In this document: piece by piece, positions 40,422-53,829 of the stretch
Layout of the letters: every line of letters starts with the position of its first letter
Position numbering within the stretch: the stretch's first letter is position 1
Assembly (NCBI GenBank): GCA_965153355.1
Contig: OZ231126.1
Span: 68,324,001 to 68,388,000 of the forward strand
From: Flaccisagitta enflata
Lineage: Eukaryota; Chaetognatha; Sagittoidea; Aphragmophora
DNA: 64,000 bases
Direction: 5' to 3'
Notes under the pieces: model-generated
Databases searched by the model: none
What the model saw: the letters and a program-made list of their open reading frames with translations, nothing else
Told to the model about the DNA's origin: nothing
Program-made: the position numbers and the translations under genes

Positions 40422-40899
40422 TCGTCCTGTCATTTTCTACGTTGGCAATAATGAAAATCAGGGGTGCATAAAGTTGAGTGGCTTTTGATCTTTCCCCCCC
40501 CCCCCGGCAAGCCCTCTTTGATATCCTTCCCCAGCTGGTAGAAGAATCATCTGATTTTCATCCTCATTGAGTATGAATAATATTCATTGAATATAGTAAA
40601 ATTAGAATCAAAACTGTATATAATGGTGTTTTGATAATCAAATACCACCTTTTGAAACAACAAAAAAATGTAAAATCTTTAAAAAATGTCTTTTTTCGGT
40701 TTCTTATTTAACCTTTGATTTTGTTCCCCCCCTCTCTGAACCCTTTGAAGGGAGAGGAAAATTCATCAACAGGTAAAGTTCAATACTCCCTTGACATCCA
40801 TCATTGCGGGGTTCAACTATACGCAGTTCGTGATAGAGTAAAAGGATAGAAAGGAGACATTGACTGAAGCCAAGAAAGTCAACTAGTCATCCAAGGATC
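40422..40899. other. Intergenic DNA, nothing recognised
   Basis: AT-rich with C-runs near 40494-40505; no gene or known repeat. Confidence 0.4.
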
Positions 40900-41384
40900 G
40901 CACATGGTCAGCGGTACCCGATGCCCTGCTTGGGGTGACCAAGTGAAGTAGTGGAGTGAGAGCAGGGCAGCGGCCCCAAAGGGCCGATGTCCTGTAGGAC
41001 ACAGGGGGGAATTTCCAGACGTCCTGAGGGGGAATATAGCAGGCCTAAGAGGTAATTGAGGCGGGGCTTGAGGTCTGGGGGAAGATTTATGCCTGAGGAT
41101 TAGATTTGAGGTCTGGGGGCAGATTTGAGGCCTGGAGGGCAGATTTGAGGCCTGGAGGGCTGATTTGATGCCTTGAGAGCTGATTTGAGGCCTGGAGAGC
41201 TGATTTGAGGCCTGGAAAGCTAATTTGAGGGCTTAGATGGCCTGAATCAGGCCTGAGAGTGAGGATATGAGGCCTCGATGGCCAACCGGGGGGGGGGGGG
41301 GACGGACGGAAGGACGTACGGACATCTGGAAATTCCCCCCTGTGTCCTACAGGACATCGGCCCTTTGGGGCCGCTGCCCAAAAA
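40900..41384 (+). mobile_element. 'GGTCAGCGG' foldback element, copy B
   Basis: ATGGTCAGCGGTACCCGATG at the 5' side; arms gggcagcggccccaaaggg + tgtcctgtaggacacagggg (40963-41024) inverted at 41326-41380; filling of about 21-bp units gcctggagggcagatttgag; tail CCCAAAAAGAG followed by about 100 bp of purine-rich sequence. Confidence 0.75.
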
Positions 41385-41616
41385 GAGTGAGAGGGGTGAA
41401 GGAAGGATGAAGAATGGACTAGGGATGATGGAGGAGCAAAGGAGAGAGGAGGGAAAACAGAGGGATAAAGGATGTAGGAAAGAGGAGAACAAATAGTGAG
41501 GAAGTCCTCGAAATTGCCAGCTTTTAACTTCCTTAGTGTGATTTGCCGAAATGCACTGAGGTGGGGGAAGGGGGGTGGGCATAGCCTATGCCGGATCAAC
41601 AGATAGGCTATACGTG

Positions 41617-42130
41617 GCAATACGTGGTCAGCGATACCCGTTGCCCTGCTTTGCATGGTTGTAAATCAAAATGAGAGGCAGAGCAGCGGCCCCAAAGGGG
41701 ACAAAGTCCTGTAGAACACAGGGGACTTCCATTAGTTTGTTCGTTTGTCCGTCCATCTGTCTGTCCGCCACCCCAGGCCCTCTCAGGCCTGAAATCTGTC
41801 CTCTCAGGCCTAAAATCTGCCCTCTCAAACCTGAAATTTGCCCTCTCAGGCCTTGACTCTAAAAGGGCAGATTTCAGGCCTGAGAGGGCAGATTCATAGC
41901 CTGAGAGGACTGGTTTCAGGCCTGAGAGGACAGATTCAAGGCCTGAGAGAGCAGATTTCAGGCCTAAGAGGGCAGATTTCAGGCCTGGGAAGGCAGATTT
42001 TAGCCCTGAGAGAGCAGATTTCAGGCCTGAGAGGGCCTGAGGGGGACAGACAAATGAACAGACAGACGAATGAACGAAAGTCCCCTGTGTTCTACAGGAC
42101 TTTGTCCCCTTGGGGGCCGCTGCCCAAAAA
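41617..42130 (+). mobile_element. 'GGTCAGCGG' foldback element, copy C
   Basis: The 5' end ggcaatacgtggtcagcgat is shared with copy D. Arms: gcagcggccccaaagggg + caaagtcctgtagaacac, inverted near 42080-42120. The centre is two inverted blocks of 21-bp units (cctgagagggcagatttcag). Tail CCCAAAAAGC. Confidence 0.75.
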
Positions 42131-42249
42131 GCTATAGCTTAGAGCCCCGCGCCTCAGGGGGGCCCCGCGCCTGCAGCACCCACACCGGGAAAAAAAAGAA
42201 AAAAAGCTTTGCTTGTCTGTGTCGGTTGGTCGGTCACTTCTTTTTTATT

Positions 42250-42530
42250 AGTTTTTGTTCCTATTAAGTCATTTAAAGTCAATAGTCATTTAAAGTCAAT
42301 TAAGACAAAGTCAATTAAGTCATTTTCAGTCAACTAAGATCATTTTTGGTCATTCTAGGTCAAGTCAATTCATTATAAGTCGATTTAGGACATTTCAGTC
42401 ATGTATGTCATTTTCGTCATTTTAGGTCAAATCAAGTCAGTTCAGGTCAATTTCAATCACTTAAAGTCATTTTGAGTCAATCAGATTCAATTAGATTCAA
42501 TTTAAGTCATTTCAAGTATGTGGGTATGTT
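42250..42530. repeat. Degenerate 'agtcatttnaagtca' repeat tract
   Basis: Many imperfect 9-16 bp units containing GTCA or GTCAATT, too diverged for a fixed period; directly left of the TIR element at 42536. Confidence 0.55.
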
Positions 42531-42535
42531 ATTAA

Positions 42536-43132
42536 GTCACAGTGCAAACGAAGGCAAAATTAGGCAACCATACATATTCATAACCTACTTTACTTTTAAA
42601 TTATAAAAAATCAAAGTATATTTTGTTTTTTTTAGTTTTATTATTCACATACTTAATACTTAAGAATAAAAACAAACCAAGAAACATGATATTGCATTGG
42701 TGAGAGACAGAAACAATCACTCATTTGCAAGAATTTGCTGAAAATACAGTTGCAAAAATTAAAAAAGCAGTTAGGTGAAATTCTAAGACTGTCTCCAGAT
42801 GCAATTTTTTGCATTTCTAAGAACATGGCCCTATTCTTTTATGTTTTTAGAATAGAGCTATGTTTTTGGAAATGCAAATTTGTCAAATTAGAAGCCGGCT
42901 TAGAATTTCACCCAAGACAACTCCGATTGCAAAGTTAAATTTTCTTTATAAATCCACAATTTTTTCATCATTTATCTTCATTTTTCATACATTTAGGTGT
43001 TTCATGCAAAAATATCATTTATAAAAATGAATGAACCTATTTTCAGTTTAAAAAATCATTATTTGATAATATTTAAAATTGTCTAAAAAATGTGTTGACT
43101 CAATAAATTTTGTCTTCGTTTGCACTGTGACG
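42536..43132. mobile_element. 597-bp TIR element
   Basis: Terminal inverted repeat GTCACAGTGCAAACGAAG (left, 42536) with its complement at the right end (to 43132). The interior is AT-rich and includes a palindromic block (42775-42911) homologous to 23849-23985 in TMEM67 intron 11. No coding frame; target duplication uncertain. Confidence 0.7.
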
Positions 43133-43979
43133 TAATTATGTAAGTCTCGCATACGACTTCTAGATGTTGGCCTTGTCAGAAGTGTTTACACAACCAACAG
43201 TCAAACCGTCGGTCAGCTTTTTTCTGAAATGGTTGATTTAACCGCAGTTCTTCATGTACTCTCCATCAATACTTATTTCGGCTCGCTCATCCTTTAGTTT
43301 AACCATTCATCCACTCAAACTTATAGACAACACGTCGTTGACAAACACTATCTTGCCATGAATACAATAAAAACGGCTATCGCCGACCGGAAAAAAAGTC
43401 TTAAACCGGGATTTTTTTCCTAATCAAGTTTTTTTTTCTTTATTTTCACAAAATATTTAGCAATATAAATAATACTTTTTTAAACTCAGTAGTGGACTAA
43501 ATCTGCTTCAGGAATACACAATTACCTCTTAGGATATTTTTAAGATCAAATGGACTTAAACTAAAAATATCATTATTACAAAATCCAAAAAAAATATTAT
43601 AAAAATAAATTAATAATTGCAAAGACCAAGTTGAACGTGATTTGAAAAAAAATCAATTTTGTCTTAGCTGTAAATACAAAAAAAAAAATCATACCAATCA
43701 AGAAATGGTTTAATTTACATACGACATGATGAACAGTCTGTTAACGTTTGCTATTCACGAAAGGTCAAAATTGAAAGTTTCTTTTTGACAAATTTAACTT
43801 TTTCTAGTCATTACCTATGTTAACACAAGTGATTTAGTGAAAAAATCAATGCGAATTTGTATTTTAAAAAAAAGTTAGGAGTGATTTTGTGAAAAAAAGA
43901 AAATCTCCCTTTTTCCCATTTTTCTGTCTTATTATCGCATAAATCTTGACCCTCACGCCTACACAGACACTGCTCAGAA
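43133..43979. other. Intergenic DNA, nothing recognised
   Basis: AT-rich DNA with several poly-A and poly-T runs; no gene seen. Confidence 0.4.
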
Positions 43980-44027
43980 CACAGACATACACACAGACAC
44001 ACAGACACACACACACACACACACACA

Positions 44028-44098
<71 letters not shown>
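43980..44098. repeat. (CA)n-(TA)n compound microsatellite
   Basis: A CA run to about 44070 followed by a TA run to 44098. Confidence 0.95.
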
Positions 44099-44103
<5 letters not shown>

Positions 44104-44375
44104 CTATATACGCACATATATATATGATTCATATATCTAAATACATGTATTGTATATTTATGTATATCAATTTTTGTTCAAGTCGCATTCAAGTCGTATC
44201 AAGTTGTTGAATAGGATACTGCAGCTACGCAAGAAAATGATATCCAGACGCTACAAAGATTTAGATGAGTGAAACGAATACGTGATAATCAATCTGTCCA
44301 GTTGTCTGTCTGCCTTTTTGTCTATGTTACTCCTTATTACTCTTTTCTTTGATTTTTATCTTCAAATATTTTTTC

Positions 44376-44514
44376 CTTCCTTCCTTCCTTCCTTCCTTCC
44401 TTTTTCTCTCTCTCTCTCTTTTTCTTTCTTTCTTTCTTTCCCTCTATCTTTCTTTTTTTCTTTCTTTCTTTCTATCTGTCTTTCTTTCGTTCTCTTTCTC
44501 TTTCTTTCCCTCTG

Positions 44515-44582
<68 letters not shown>

Positions 44583-44698
44583 TTTTTCTTTCTTTTTTTC
44601 TATTTTGCTTCCTTTCTTTCCTTCTTTCTTTCTTTCTTTCTTTCGTTCTTTCGTTCTTCCTCTCTTTCTTTTTCTTCCTCTCTTTCTTTTTCTTTCTC

Positions 44699-44732
<34 letters not shown>

Positions 44733-44781
44733 TTTCTTTCTTTCTTTCTTCTTTTTCTCTTTCTTTCCCTCCTTCTTTCCC

Positions 44782-44840
<59 letters not shown>

Positions 44841-44884
44841 CTCTTTCTTTCTTTCTTTCTTTCTTTCTTTCCTTCTTTCTTTCC
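44376..44884. repeat. (TTTC)n microsatellite abutting foldback copy D
   Basis: About 510 bp of TTTC/TTCC units. In the orientation of copy D it is a (GAAA)n continuation of that element's A-rich 3' tail. All long Phe/Leu/Ser or Lys/Glu/Arg frames here are artefacts. Confidence 0.95.
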
Positions 44885-45570
44885 TTTTTTTTGGGCAGCG
44901 GCCCCGAAGGGGACAAAGTCCTGTAGAACACAGGGGGAATTTCGTTCGTCCATTCGTTCGTTCGTCCGTCCGTCCGTCCGTTTGTCCCCCCCCCTTCAGG
45001 CCCCTCAGGCCTGAAAGACCTCAAATCTGGCCTTTCAGGCCTCAAATCCAGCCTCTCAGGCCTCAAATGCAGCCTCTCAGGCCTCAAATCCAGCCTCTCA
45101 AGCCTCAAATCTGGCCTCTCAGGCCTCAAGACCAACCTCTTAGGCCTCAAACCTGGCTTCTCTGGCCTCAAATTAGGCTTCTCAAGCCTCAAATCCAAAT
45201 TCTCAGGCTTCAAACCTGGTCTCTCAGGCCTCCCAGGCCTCAAATCAGCTATCTTAGCCTCAGTTTATTGCTCTCAGGCTTCAAATCAGTCCTCTGATCT
45301 TCCAAGCCTTGATCCAGCTCTCTCAAGGCTCAAGTCAGCCCTCTTAAGCTTCAGATTAGCAATATCAGGACTCACATGAGCCTTCTCAGCCCTCAATCTA
45401 GGCTCTTGAAGGCCTCATAGCATCTCATCCACTTCTTCAGGCCCGACGAACAAAAGTCCCCCTGTGTTCTACAAGACTTCGTCCCCTTCGGGGCCGCTGC
45501 CCTGCTTCCCCTCACTCTAATTAACAATCACTCAAAGCAGGGCAACGGGTATCGCTGACCACATATTGCC
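44885..45570 (-). mobile_element. 'GGTCAGCGG' foldback element, copy D
   Basis: In minus orientation: GGCAATATGTGGTCAGCGAT, CCCGTTGCCCTGC, arm, about 20 units of 21 bp (plus strand: caggcctcaaatccagcctct), inverse arm, GGGGCCGCTGCCC, then an A-rich tail merging into (GAAA)n. The outer GGGCAA..TTGCCC can form a small stem. Confidence 0.75.
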
Positions 45571-45572
45571 CT

Positions 45573-45672
45573 TGGGCGACCTGTTCTTTTGTTCTTTTGT
45601 TCCTCCTTCCCTCCCTTTTCTTCTTTCCTTCTTTCCTTCCTCCCTTCCTCCCTTTTCTTCTTTCCTTCCTCC
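45573..45672. repeat. Pyrimidine-rich tract (TTCC/TTTC)
   Basis: In the orientation of copy E this is the purine-rich continuation of its A-rich tail, parallel to the tract at copy D. Confidence 0.7.
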
Positions 45673-46613
45673 TTTTTTGGGCAGCGGCCCCGAAGGGGCC
45701 GATGACCTATGCTTTCACACATAGGGAAAATCTTTCCTTCTCCTCCGTCCGTCCCCCCCCTTCCCAGGCTCAAACCCCAGCCTTGAGGCTCAAATACCAG
45801 CCTCAAGGCTCAAATTCCAGCTATGAGGCTCAAATTCCAGCTATGAGGCTCAAATTCCAGCCATGAGGCTCAAATTCCAGCCATGAGGCTCAAATTCCAG
45901 CCTCGAGGCTCAAATTCCAGCCTCGAGGCTCAAATTCCAGCCTCGAGGCTCAAATTCCAGCCTCGAGGCTCAAATTCCAGCCTCGAGGCTCAAATTCCAG
46001 CCTCGAGGCTCAAATTCCAGCCTCGAGGCTCAAATTCCAACCTCGAGGCTGAAATCCCAGCCTTGAGGCTCAAATTCCAGCCTCGAGGCTGAAATCCCAG
46101 CCTTGAGGCTCAAATTCCAGCCTTAAGGCTCAAACTCCAACCGGTAGACTCAAATCCCAATCTTAAGACTCAAATCCCAGTCATGAGACTCAAATCCCAG
46201 TCATGAGACTCAAATCCCAGCCTTGAGGCTCAAATCCCAGCCTCAAAGCTCAAATCCCAACCTTAAGGCTCAAATCCTAACCTTGAGGCTCAAATCCTGG
46301 CTTTGAGGCTCAAATCCTAGCTTTGAGGCTCAAATCCTAGCTTTGAGGCTCAAATCCTAGCTTTGAGGCTCAAATCCTAGCTTTGAGGCTCAAATCCTAG
46401 CTTTGAGGCTCAAATCCTAGCTTTGAGGATCAAATCTTAGCTTCAAGGCTCAAATCCTTGCAGCAATGCTCAAATTCCAGCCTCAATTTTCCAAACTTAC
46501 TGAGCATAGGTCATCGGCTCCTTCGGGGCCGCTGCCCCTCTCACCATCACACTCATATACACAAACACAGGGGCAACGGGCACCGCTGACCATCTAACGC
46601 TTTTGCGACTATT
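45673..46613 (-). mobile_element. 'GGTCAGCGG' foldback element, copy E
   Basis: The largest copy. Its outer end (minus strand: agtcgcaaaagcgttagatg) is the same as in copy A. The arms carry gggcagcggccccgaagggg and gatgacctatgctttcacac. The filling is about 35 units of 20 bp (ctcaaattccagcctcgagg and variants, 45760-46485) with clear blocks of identical variants. Confidence 0.75.
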
Positions 46614-46789
46614 TCTTCTGTTCTTTTGTTCTCATCGAACCTGAAGAGCGAGGATCACTCTAGCTAAGGCGACATCTAAACTCGCGTAATTTTAAACTAA
46701 AACAAAAGAACACCGCTGACATGACGGGTTTGGAGAGGAAATGAAGAGGAGCGAAAAAAAAGATTCTTTGTCTGTCTCTGTTGCTTTGT

Positions 46790-46920
46790 CTGCCTACCTT
46801 CCTGCCTTTCTTTCTTTCAATTTTGCTTCATTTCTTTCCTTCTTTCTTTCTTTCCTTCTTACTTTTGTTCTTTCTTCTTTCTTTATTTTGTTCTTTCTTT
46901 TTTTTCTTTCTTTCTTCCTC

Positions 46921-46976
<56 letters not shown>

Positions 46977-47226
46977 TCATTCATTCATTCATTCATTCAT
47001 TTCATTCATTCATTCATTCATTTTTTCTTTCTTTCTTTCTTCCTTTTTCTTTTTTCTTTCTTTCTTTCTTTCTTTTTCTTTCTTTCTTTCTTCTTTCTTT
47101 CTTTCTTCTTTCTTTCTTCTTTCTTTCTTCTTTCTTTCTTTCTTTCTTTCTTTCTTTTTTTTCTTCTTTCTTTCTTTCTTTCTTTCTTCTTTCTTTCTTT
47201 CTTTTTTTCTTTCTTTCTTTCTTTCT

Positions 47227-47272
<46 letters not shown>

Positions 47273-47388
47273 TCTTTCTTTTTCTTTCTTTCTTTCTTCC
47301 TCTCTTTCTTTTTCTTTCTTTCTTTATTTCTTTCGTTTGTTCGTTCGTTCGTTCATTCATTCGTTCGTTCGTTCGTTCGTTCTTTTCC

Positions 47389-47443
<55 letters not shown>

Positions 47444-47514
47444 GCCTTTCTGTCTTCTTCATTTTCTGCTTCTATTTTTCTCTGATTGGTTTTTCCTGCT
47501 TTATTGTTTCTTTT

Positions 47515-47566
<52 letters not shown>

Positions 47567-47699
47567 TTATCTTTCTTTTTTTCGTCTTCCTTCCTTTCTT
47601 TCCTTCTTTCTTTCTTTCTTTCTTTCTTTCTCTCTTTTATCATTCTTTTTTTCATATTCCTTCCTTTCTTTTTTTCGCCTCCCTCCTTTCTTTCCTTTG

Positions 47700-47758
<59 letters not shown>

Positions 47759-47846
47759 GTCTTTCTATCTTTCTCGTTAAAATGCAAAGAAATTGAAAGA
47801 ACAACAAGATTTGTGGAAGTTTCACGAATTGCTCTGCCTCTTTCTC

Positions 47847-47882
<36 letters not shown>

Positions 47883-47960
47883 TTTTTTCTTTCTTTCTTT
47901 CTTTCTTTCTGTCTATCTCTCTTTCTGTCTTTCTTTCTTTCTTTTGTTCATTCTTTCTGT
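46790..47960. repeat. (TTTC)n microsatellite block
   Basis: About 1.17 kb of TTTC/TTTT-C with an (ATTC)n island (46979-47022), a (GTTC)n island (47336-47382) and a non-repeat island near 47780-47838. No coding content. Confidence 0.95.
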
Positions 47961-49205
47961 AGATCTCGTACAGCGTGTGCACCTGGCAGCAGAGCCAGAG
48001 ATCAAAGAACTTTCATGACTTCTGGCTGAAGAAATGAAAATTACTATGGTTACGGATAATTTTAGATTCGCATAGAAAATGAAAAAATGAAAAAATGAAA
48101 AACATCAGACGCAAGTAAAATGTCATACAAAGGATCTGATGTTTTTGAAAATGCGAATTTTTCCCCTCTGTTCTCGTATTAAAATTATCCGCTACAAAAA
48201 TGTTTATTTCGAAAATTCCTCCTGACTAAGCTTTACATAGAAAAAAGTATGAAAACCACACTTAATATTGGGCTAGATCAATAAGATTTGGTATGCACAC
48301 TCTTTTGTGCGTCTTCTAACTACAGTTAAAATTTTATGACTTTACTCCAACGGGAAGATAGGTTTTTGAAATTATGAAGTTGAAGTATACAAAATTTCAA
48401 ATTCTATTTGTCACACGACCCTCTGATTGTTTTTTTTTAATTATGCAAAAATTCCTTAAAATGAAAGGTCACGAAAATTTTTGCATATATCATTTTAGTA
48501 AATGAGCGGGTTTAACTGAAAAAATAGGTACAAATTTCCATTATGAAAGGGGAATAGGTTGTGAAAATTCCTGGTGTGAGATCTTTGGCGTTGAAATTTG
48601 TTGCCTTTTCCAGCATAGATTTTTAAACATTTTGTTTTTCTTGACTGAACCGGCCAAAAAAGCCTTGAATTTTTTTTTGGTATGAGTATACATGATTAGG
48701 GATGTAGGGGGTTGTTTCTGCGGGCCAAAAAATGTTGTTTTGATACCTATTGTAGTACAAAAATGCCTCGAATAACAAGTGAGTTTTCTCAGTTCTTCAT
48801 GTCATACCTAAGATTGAAAATGGAGAACTGATTTCTCTTCTGTTTCAAAAAGTCGAATAAGGTGATTTGAATTTTTTCCAATTATCATGACGATTTAGTT
48901 ATCTATCAAAACGTTTCATCTTTAACCATTGTGAAATCAATGACGGCAAGCGTCATGGTAGAGATGAAGCATTTGGTGATTAAACAAAGGGGATGAAGTA
49001 AAAGCCATTCTTTTAGCACCATGGCGGTTTTGCGTGTCACACAAATATCAGGTAAAGTGACAATATTAGGAAAATTGGACTTTCGCAAAATTACATTTAA
49101 CTCTTAGAGACCAAAACAAGAAAATGCGAACAAAAGTTATGCAAACAAAACGACGCGCTATAATGGCTAAAGTGCGAAGCGTCCATTCAGTCTATCCCAA
49201 CTACA
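47961..49205. other. Intergenic DNA with one palindrome
   Basis: A palindromic segment at 48054-48190 (ends GGATAATTTTA / TAAAATTATCC, inner ATTCGCAT / ATGCGAAT and catcaga / tctgatg). The rest is AT-rich, without a recognisable gene; it presumably includes the 3' UTR of the large minus-strand gene. Confidence 0.5.
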
Positions 49206-52200
49206 TTACATACGCTTGGGCAGATGAAATGATATCCTCGAAACTCGTGAATTTGCGGCGCTGGAAGCGGCGGCAGACTGTCCTTGCGGGAGTGGAATCG
49301 CGGAAGTTTCCATCAAGGGCTTGGGAGCAGCGGCGGGGACGGCAGTTGTCACGGCCGTAAGCGGCTTCGACGAGATGGTTGCTGACACGCCCGCTTGACT
49401 AGCGAAAAATCCCTTGGACTGAGGAGTTCCACGTGGCAAAGGAGGCAATGACGTCGGTACCTGACTACCTTCGTTTTCATCTTCGATAGAGGCGTAAAAC
49501 GTCTTCAACTGCTCGTCGAAACCTTTGCCACCTTTTCCTTTCCTGCGACGACGAGTCTTGCAAAGTCTGTCGTAACGAAACGAGTTAGGCAGCGCCGTTT
49601 GTTGATTCTCGGACAAGAGGATTTTCTGCTTCTGATCGACCTCGCATTTGTCCACCAACAGATAATCCGAACGCAGAATTTTCCCAGTCACCTTTTGGTA
49701 ATTCTTTTCCTTGACATCTGACAACTGATGGATATTGATTTTCTCGGAAGAAAACAACTTTCCCGCGATGATGATTTCCAGCGTATAGGCGGAAGGATTC
49801 TTGTCGTTATCGCACTTTTTTAGCTTTGTTTCCATGTTAAGATTTTCTCTCTGCAAAGCCGTTTTCAATATATTCTCATAGTCGGGAGTACTGTTCTTAA
49901 TCTTCAAATTGGGCAATAGACTGTCCGAAATGCTGCCGTCCAACGCCTTTAAAATATGCTGGAATTTCAACTTGAGCGTGAACATAACCTCGGCGATTTG
50001 ACATTCTAAAGGAGTGGCGATCCGTTCCGGGCGTCTCCCGCCTTTAATCACGAATGGACCGCTCTTTTGAACCGTGGGCTGCAACGGCGGGATAAGTACT
50101 TCGCCTTCTTTCATAATAGACTCCGAATTATCGTCTTTCGGTTTCGCACTTTCGTGGTGATGAGCGGGAGGAGGAGGAGGAGGAGGAGGAGGAGGTGGAG
50201 TTGAATATTGTCCGTAAGACACGTCACCTGACATAGAAGTGGCGGATTGTTCCGTGGCACCACCGCCATACTTGCCTTTTATGATTTGGTCCGCCGCATC
50301 GGCGAATGAGGTAGACGCCTGAAACGGATCATACTGATCGTAGGAGTAAGAATCGTAATATCCTTTGGCTGAACTGTCTTGACTATAACTGAAGGCCGAG
50401 TGTGATGAGGAGGCGTCGTGTGAAGAAGATGTGGGGAGATAAGGATTGTCAAGTAGTCCATCGCCTTTCCCGGAGGTGGCTTTCTTTGAAGAATCGGCGT
50501 AGTTTGTCCATTCATCTCCTTGAGGATAAGAGTCTTCGTAGTATCTTGAAGAAGCGGCGTCTTCCCCATATTGCACAGTTGGCTCTTCCTCCATATAGAC
50601 GGCGGAATCGTCGTAGTGAATGTTTTGGTTGTCGTAATAAGTATTGGCGTTATCCGCGTTTGCACCAGCGCTAGTTGTTGTACCACCGTAGTATTGATTA
50701 CTTAGGTCCTCATCCGCTTGGGCAGAGTAGTAATCCTTGTTCCGATACGCTTGGCTAATACCATCCACCATCTCGGCGTCACGAGCGTAAGGACTGTCCA
50801 TTTCCACTCCATCCAGCGACGCCGCGGTTCTCTCGGGAATGAACGATTTCTGCAAATCGTACTTGTCCTTGTTGGTTTTATAGATCTGATTGGCTAACTC
50901 TCTTACAGATAACGTCTCTTGACTGGCCTCGGCGACGTTTTTGATTTCCGCGTCGCCTCTTCTTTCGTAACGAACAACTGAGCTTTTATCATCGGACTTG
51001 CTACTTCTACTTTCTCTCTCATTGTCTTCACGACGGTACCGTACCGATTTGTCGTACTCTTCGCACAAGACGTCGTAACGAACGGCTCCCGTCACCGCTT
51101 CACTCGCTTTGGGAAATAACAACAAAGTGTTCACTCCATTCTTGGTCACAATCTTCAAGAAATCTGATTTAATAGCGTCGCAGATAAAACGACGGTGGAA
51201 CTTGTTCATGACGATTTTCATATTTCCAGTGACTTGAATGTACATTTGCTCATACACGAGCATGTCGGCCAATTTGAAAGCCCATCCTTGGCCCTTCTTC
51301 GCGCGTTCAACGAGAGAATCCATCTTCACTTTGGCTATCAGATCCATTAGGATCGTTGACAGACTCTCCTTGTATTTCTCTTCCAAGGCCACTTCCAGGT
51401 CATAAATCGGCGTTGTTCGATAAATGGAGAAAAACTTGCACTTGATCTCATAGAGCAATCGCCCCACAGCTTGCTCGCGGGATGTGGACAATAGCAAAGC
51501 TTTGGCTGGGTTAGCATCGCCAACAACGACGTCTTTGACATTCTCTTTAAACAGCGGAAACCTATCTTTGCCACTTTCCACCAATGAGATGAGTGTAGGC
51601 GAATCTTTCTGTTTGGCGGGGGTGGGAGGGGTCTCGGACTTGCCTTTGGATTTCTGTTTAGTTTTCTTCGCGTCTAATTTTGAAGATGGAACTTCTGAAG
51701 CGCTTTTAGCAGCCTGTTGAGTGACACTGATCTGCTTGGTCTGGGGATCGATTGTCACGACATTGGGGGCAGTTTTAGTCACATTCTTATCGGTTTCGCG
51801 GGTAGCGGGTGCGCCCAATTTCTTGGGAACCTCAGATGCTGAAAAAGTTGGGGTTGGAGTGGATGCTGCCGAGTTTGAATTTCCCTTCTTTAAGGCGTCA
51901 CTAAAAGAGGGAACTGAGGAGGGAGTAAGGGAGGGTTCTTGACTGACTGTTCCACTAATTGGTGTAGTTGAAGCCTCGGTGGAAGCTTTATCTTTTGCAG
52001 CGTTCACTACCGGCGCCTGAGCTGGAGACTGACATATAACAGGCGCGGTCATTGTGCCATTATCGAAGGGAACGTTCTCAGTATCTGACGTCATCTTAAC
52101 TCTCGATGAGTCGCAAATGACATCGTAACGAACGGCGCCTGGTTCAGCCTCTGCAGCGCTGTCATATAAGGCAAGAAAACCACCTTCGGGCCCAGCTCTC

Positions 52201-53823
52201 ACTCTCAGGTAATCGGATTTAACCATTCCTACAACCAGTCCTCTGCACAACTGAAAGTTGACAAGCGCGGTATCTTGTTTGTTCGAAGAGTTGATAAATA
52301 TCTTGTCTATTCTCATCGCGTGACCGCTGGGCGTCTTACTGACGACGCAAAGACTACCGTTATCGCGAATGAGCTCATTCACAATGTTAATCATTTCTTC
52401 CTTGCTGTATTTGCTGCCCAAAACGCTTTCGTGACGATTCTTAAAATTGGGAATTCTGAACAGGAAGCTGAATTTTTCCTTAATTCTCAACATCAACATG
52501 GCCATCTTCTTTTCCGACGGAGTGAATGAGTCGGGAGATCTCTCAGCTCCGATAAACATGGGGGCAAAATGGTTTCCAGGATGGAGTGGAAGATACGATG
52601 GCTTCCTTTGAGCGAGTGATGAATTTGCCGATTCAGATGAGGGAGAAGCTTTGGTCTCATTCTGTTTCGACGGAGTAGCTGTCGCAGTTTTAGAATCATT
52701 AATTGACAATGGTTTTCCCAATTCTATTAATTTGGAAATGGTTGTGGCTGATTTTCCCACTGCTGTATTGGAAGTGGTTGTGGCTAATTTTCCCACTGCT
52801 GCATTGGAAGTGGCTGTGGCAGGAGCTGTGGGTGCAGCCGGGTTAGCTCCAGAATTTGATGTGCCTTTCATAGTTAAAATATGACCTTTAGCCCCTGTAG
52901 CTACTGATGTAATTGGAGTGTGCGGGCCGGGGGTCCTTTCCTTAGATATTTCCGATTGAATCTTAGCGAGGACCGTTGATGAAGACTTGGGGACGGACTC
53001 TTCAGGGGTTAATGTATACAACTGCCTACCGGGCTGGTTGACACGGCGCGCCTCAAAAATGGTGGCTGGTTTGACCCCTGGATTAACGGATGGATCGACC
53101 GTTTTAGGCGCTACAGCTGTAACAGGTGGAACCATTACAGGAGCTGAACTTACTGGCACCGAATTGACCGCCGCTGAACTTACTGGCGCGGGACTGTTAC
53201 TGTTAAGTCTCTTGACATTATCATATGGAACAGTTTCATTCGAGGGATCGGGCAAATCCTCCTCGTTGCGAAACGAGCAAAGGGCGTCGTAACGGAAAGA
53301 CATGACCGGCGAATCAGTAATCTTTTGAAACAGGAGCAGCATGTTTTGGTCACCTTTTAACACCCGTAGATAATCGTTGTCGTTAAACTTATCGGTTATT
53401 GTCTCGAGGAACATACGACGGTTGAGGTCGGCGTCCCAGTCCCGTTTGTCCACATAAGCCCCTTCGTGAATGACCACGTCGTTGATCAACATCTTGAAAC
53501 TGTTTTTGGTGCTTTTCAATTCCACCGATCCGTTATGCTTGAAAATGGCGTCGTACAACAAACAGGCCGCCGTTTCAAAATAGCCGTATTTATTCGAGGA
53601 ATATTTATACTTGTGCATTCTCAATTTCACAGTAAACATAATTTCGGCCAGCAGTTTCTCTACTTCCGTCGCTAATCGCAAATCATAATTCGGGGAGGGG
53701 TTGGCTACTTTTTTCTCATCTCCCGCGTTTTCCGGTCGCATAGGCGGAGAGGCGCGTTTCCCATTTGCCAACGGAACACTCGGGGTCGTTGTCCCTGGAG
53801 GAGAAACTACAGGCGAAAGTCGC
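49206..53823 (-). CDS. Large RNA-binding-type protein with dsRBD-like repeats, C-terminal part
   Basis: About 1540 residues in one uninterrupted frame. It holds four copies of a ~130-150 residue domain, counted from 53771: about 40-160, 425-553, 772-902 and 1258-1400. Each ends in a motif like [FV]RYDxLC preceded by SDYLxV or NDYLRV. The part before SDYL (e.g. NSFKMLINDVVIHEGAYVDK) looks like the beta-beta-alpha half of a double-stranded-RNA-binding domain and recalls NKRF-type domains; that is inference. Between them lie Ser/Thr/Pro/Ala-rich linkers, a Tyr/Ser/Asp-rich segment, and a run of about 12 prolines near 1195. No ATG lies near its 5' edge: the frame is open back to the foldback element and continues, in register, the part at 54592-58097. 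Best read as the 3' portion of one gene of about 2700 codons. Function unknown. Confidence 0.75.
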
Positions 53824-53829
53824 TTACTA

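Noticed and set aside
44282-47982. Long Phe/Leu/Ser and Lys/Glu/Arg frames
   Set aside because: Pure (TTTC)n or (GAAA)n microsatellite on either strand.
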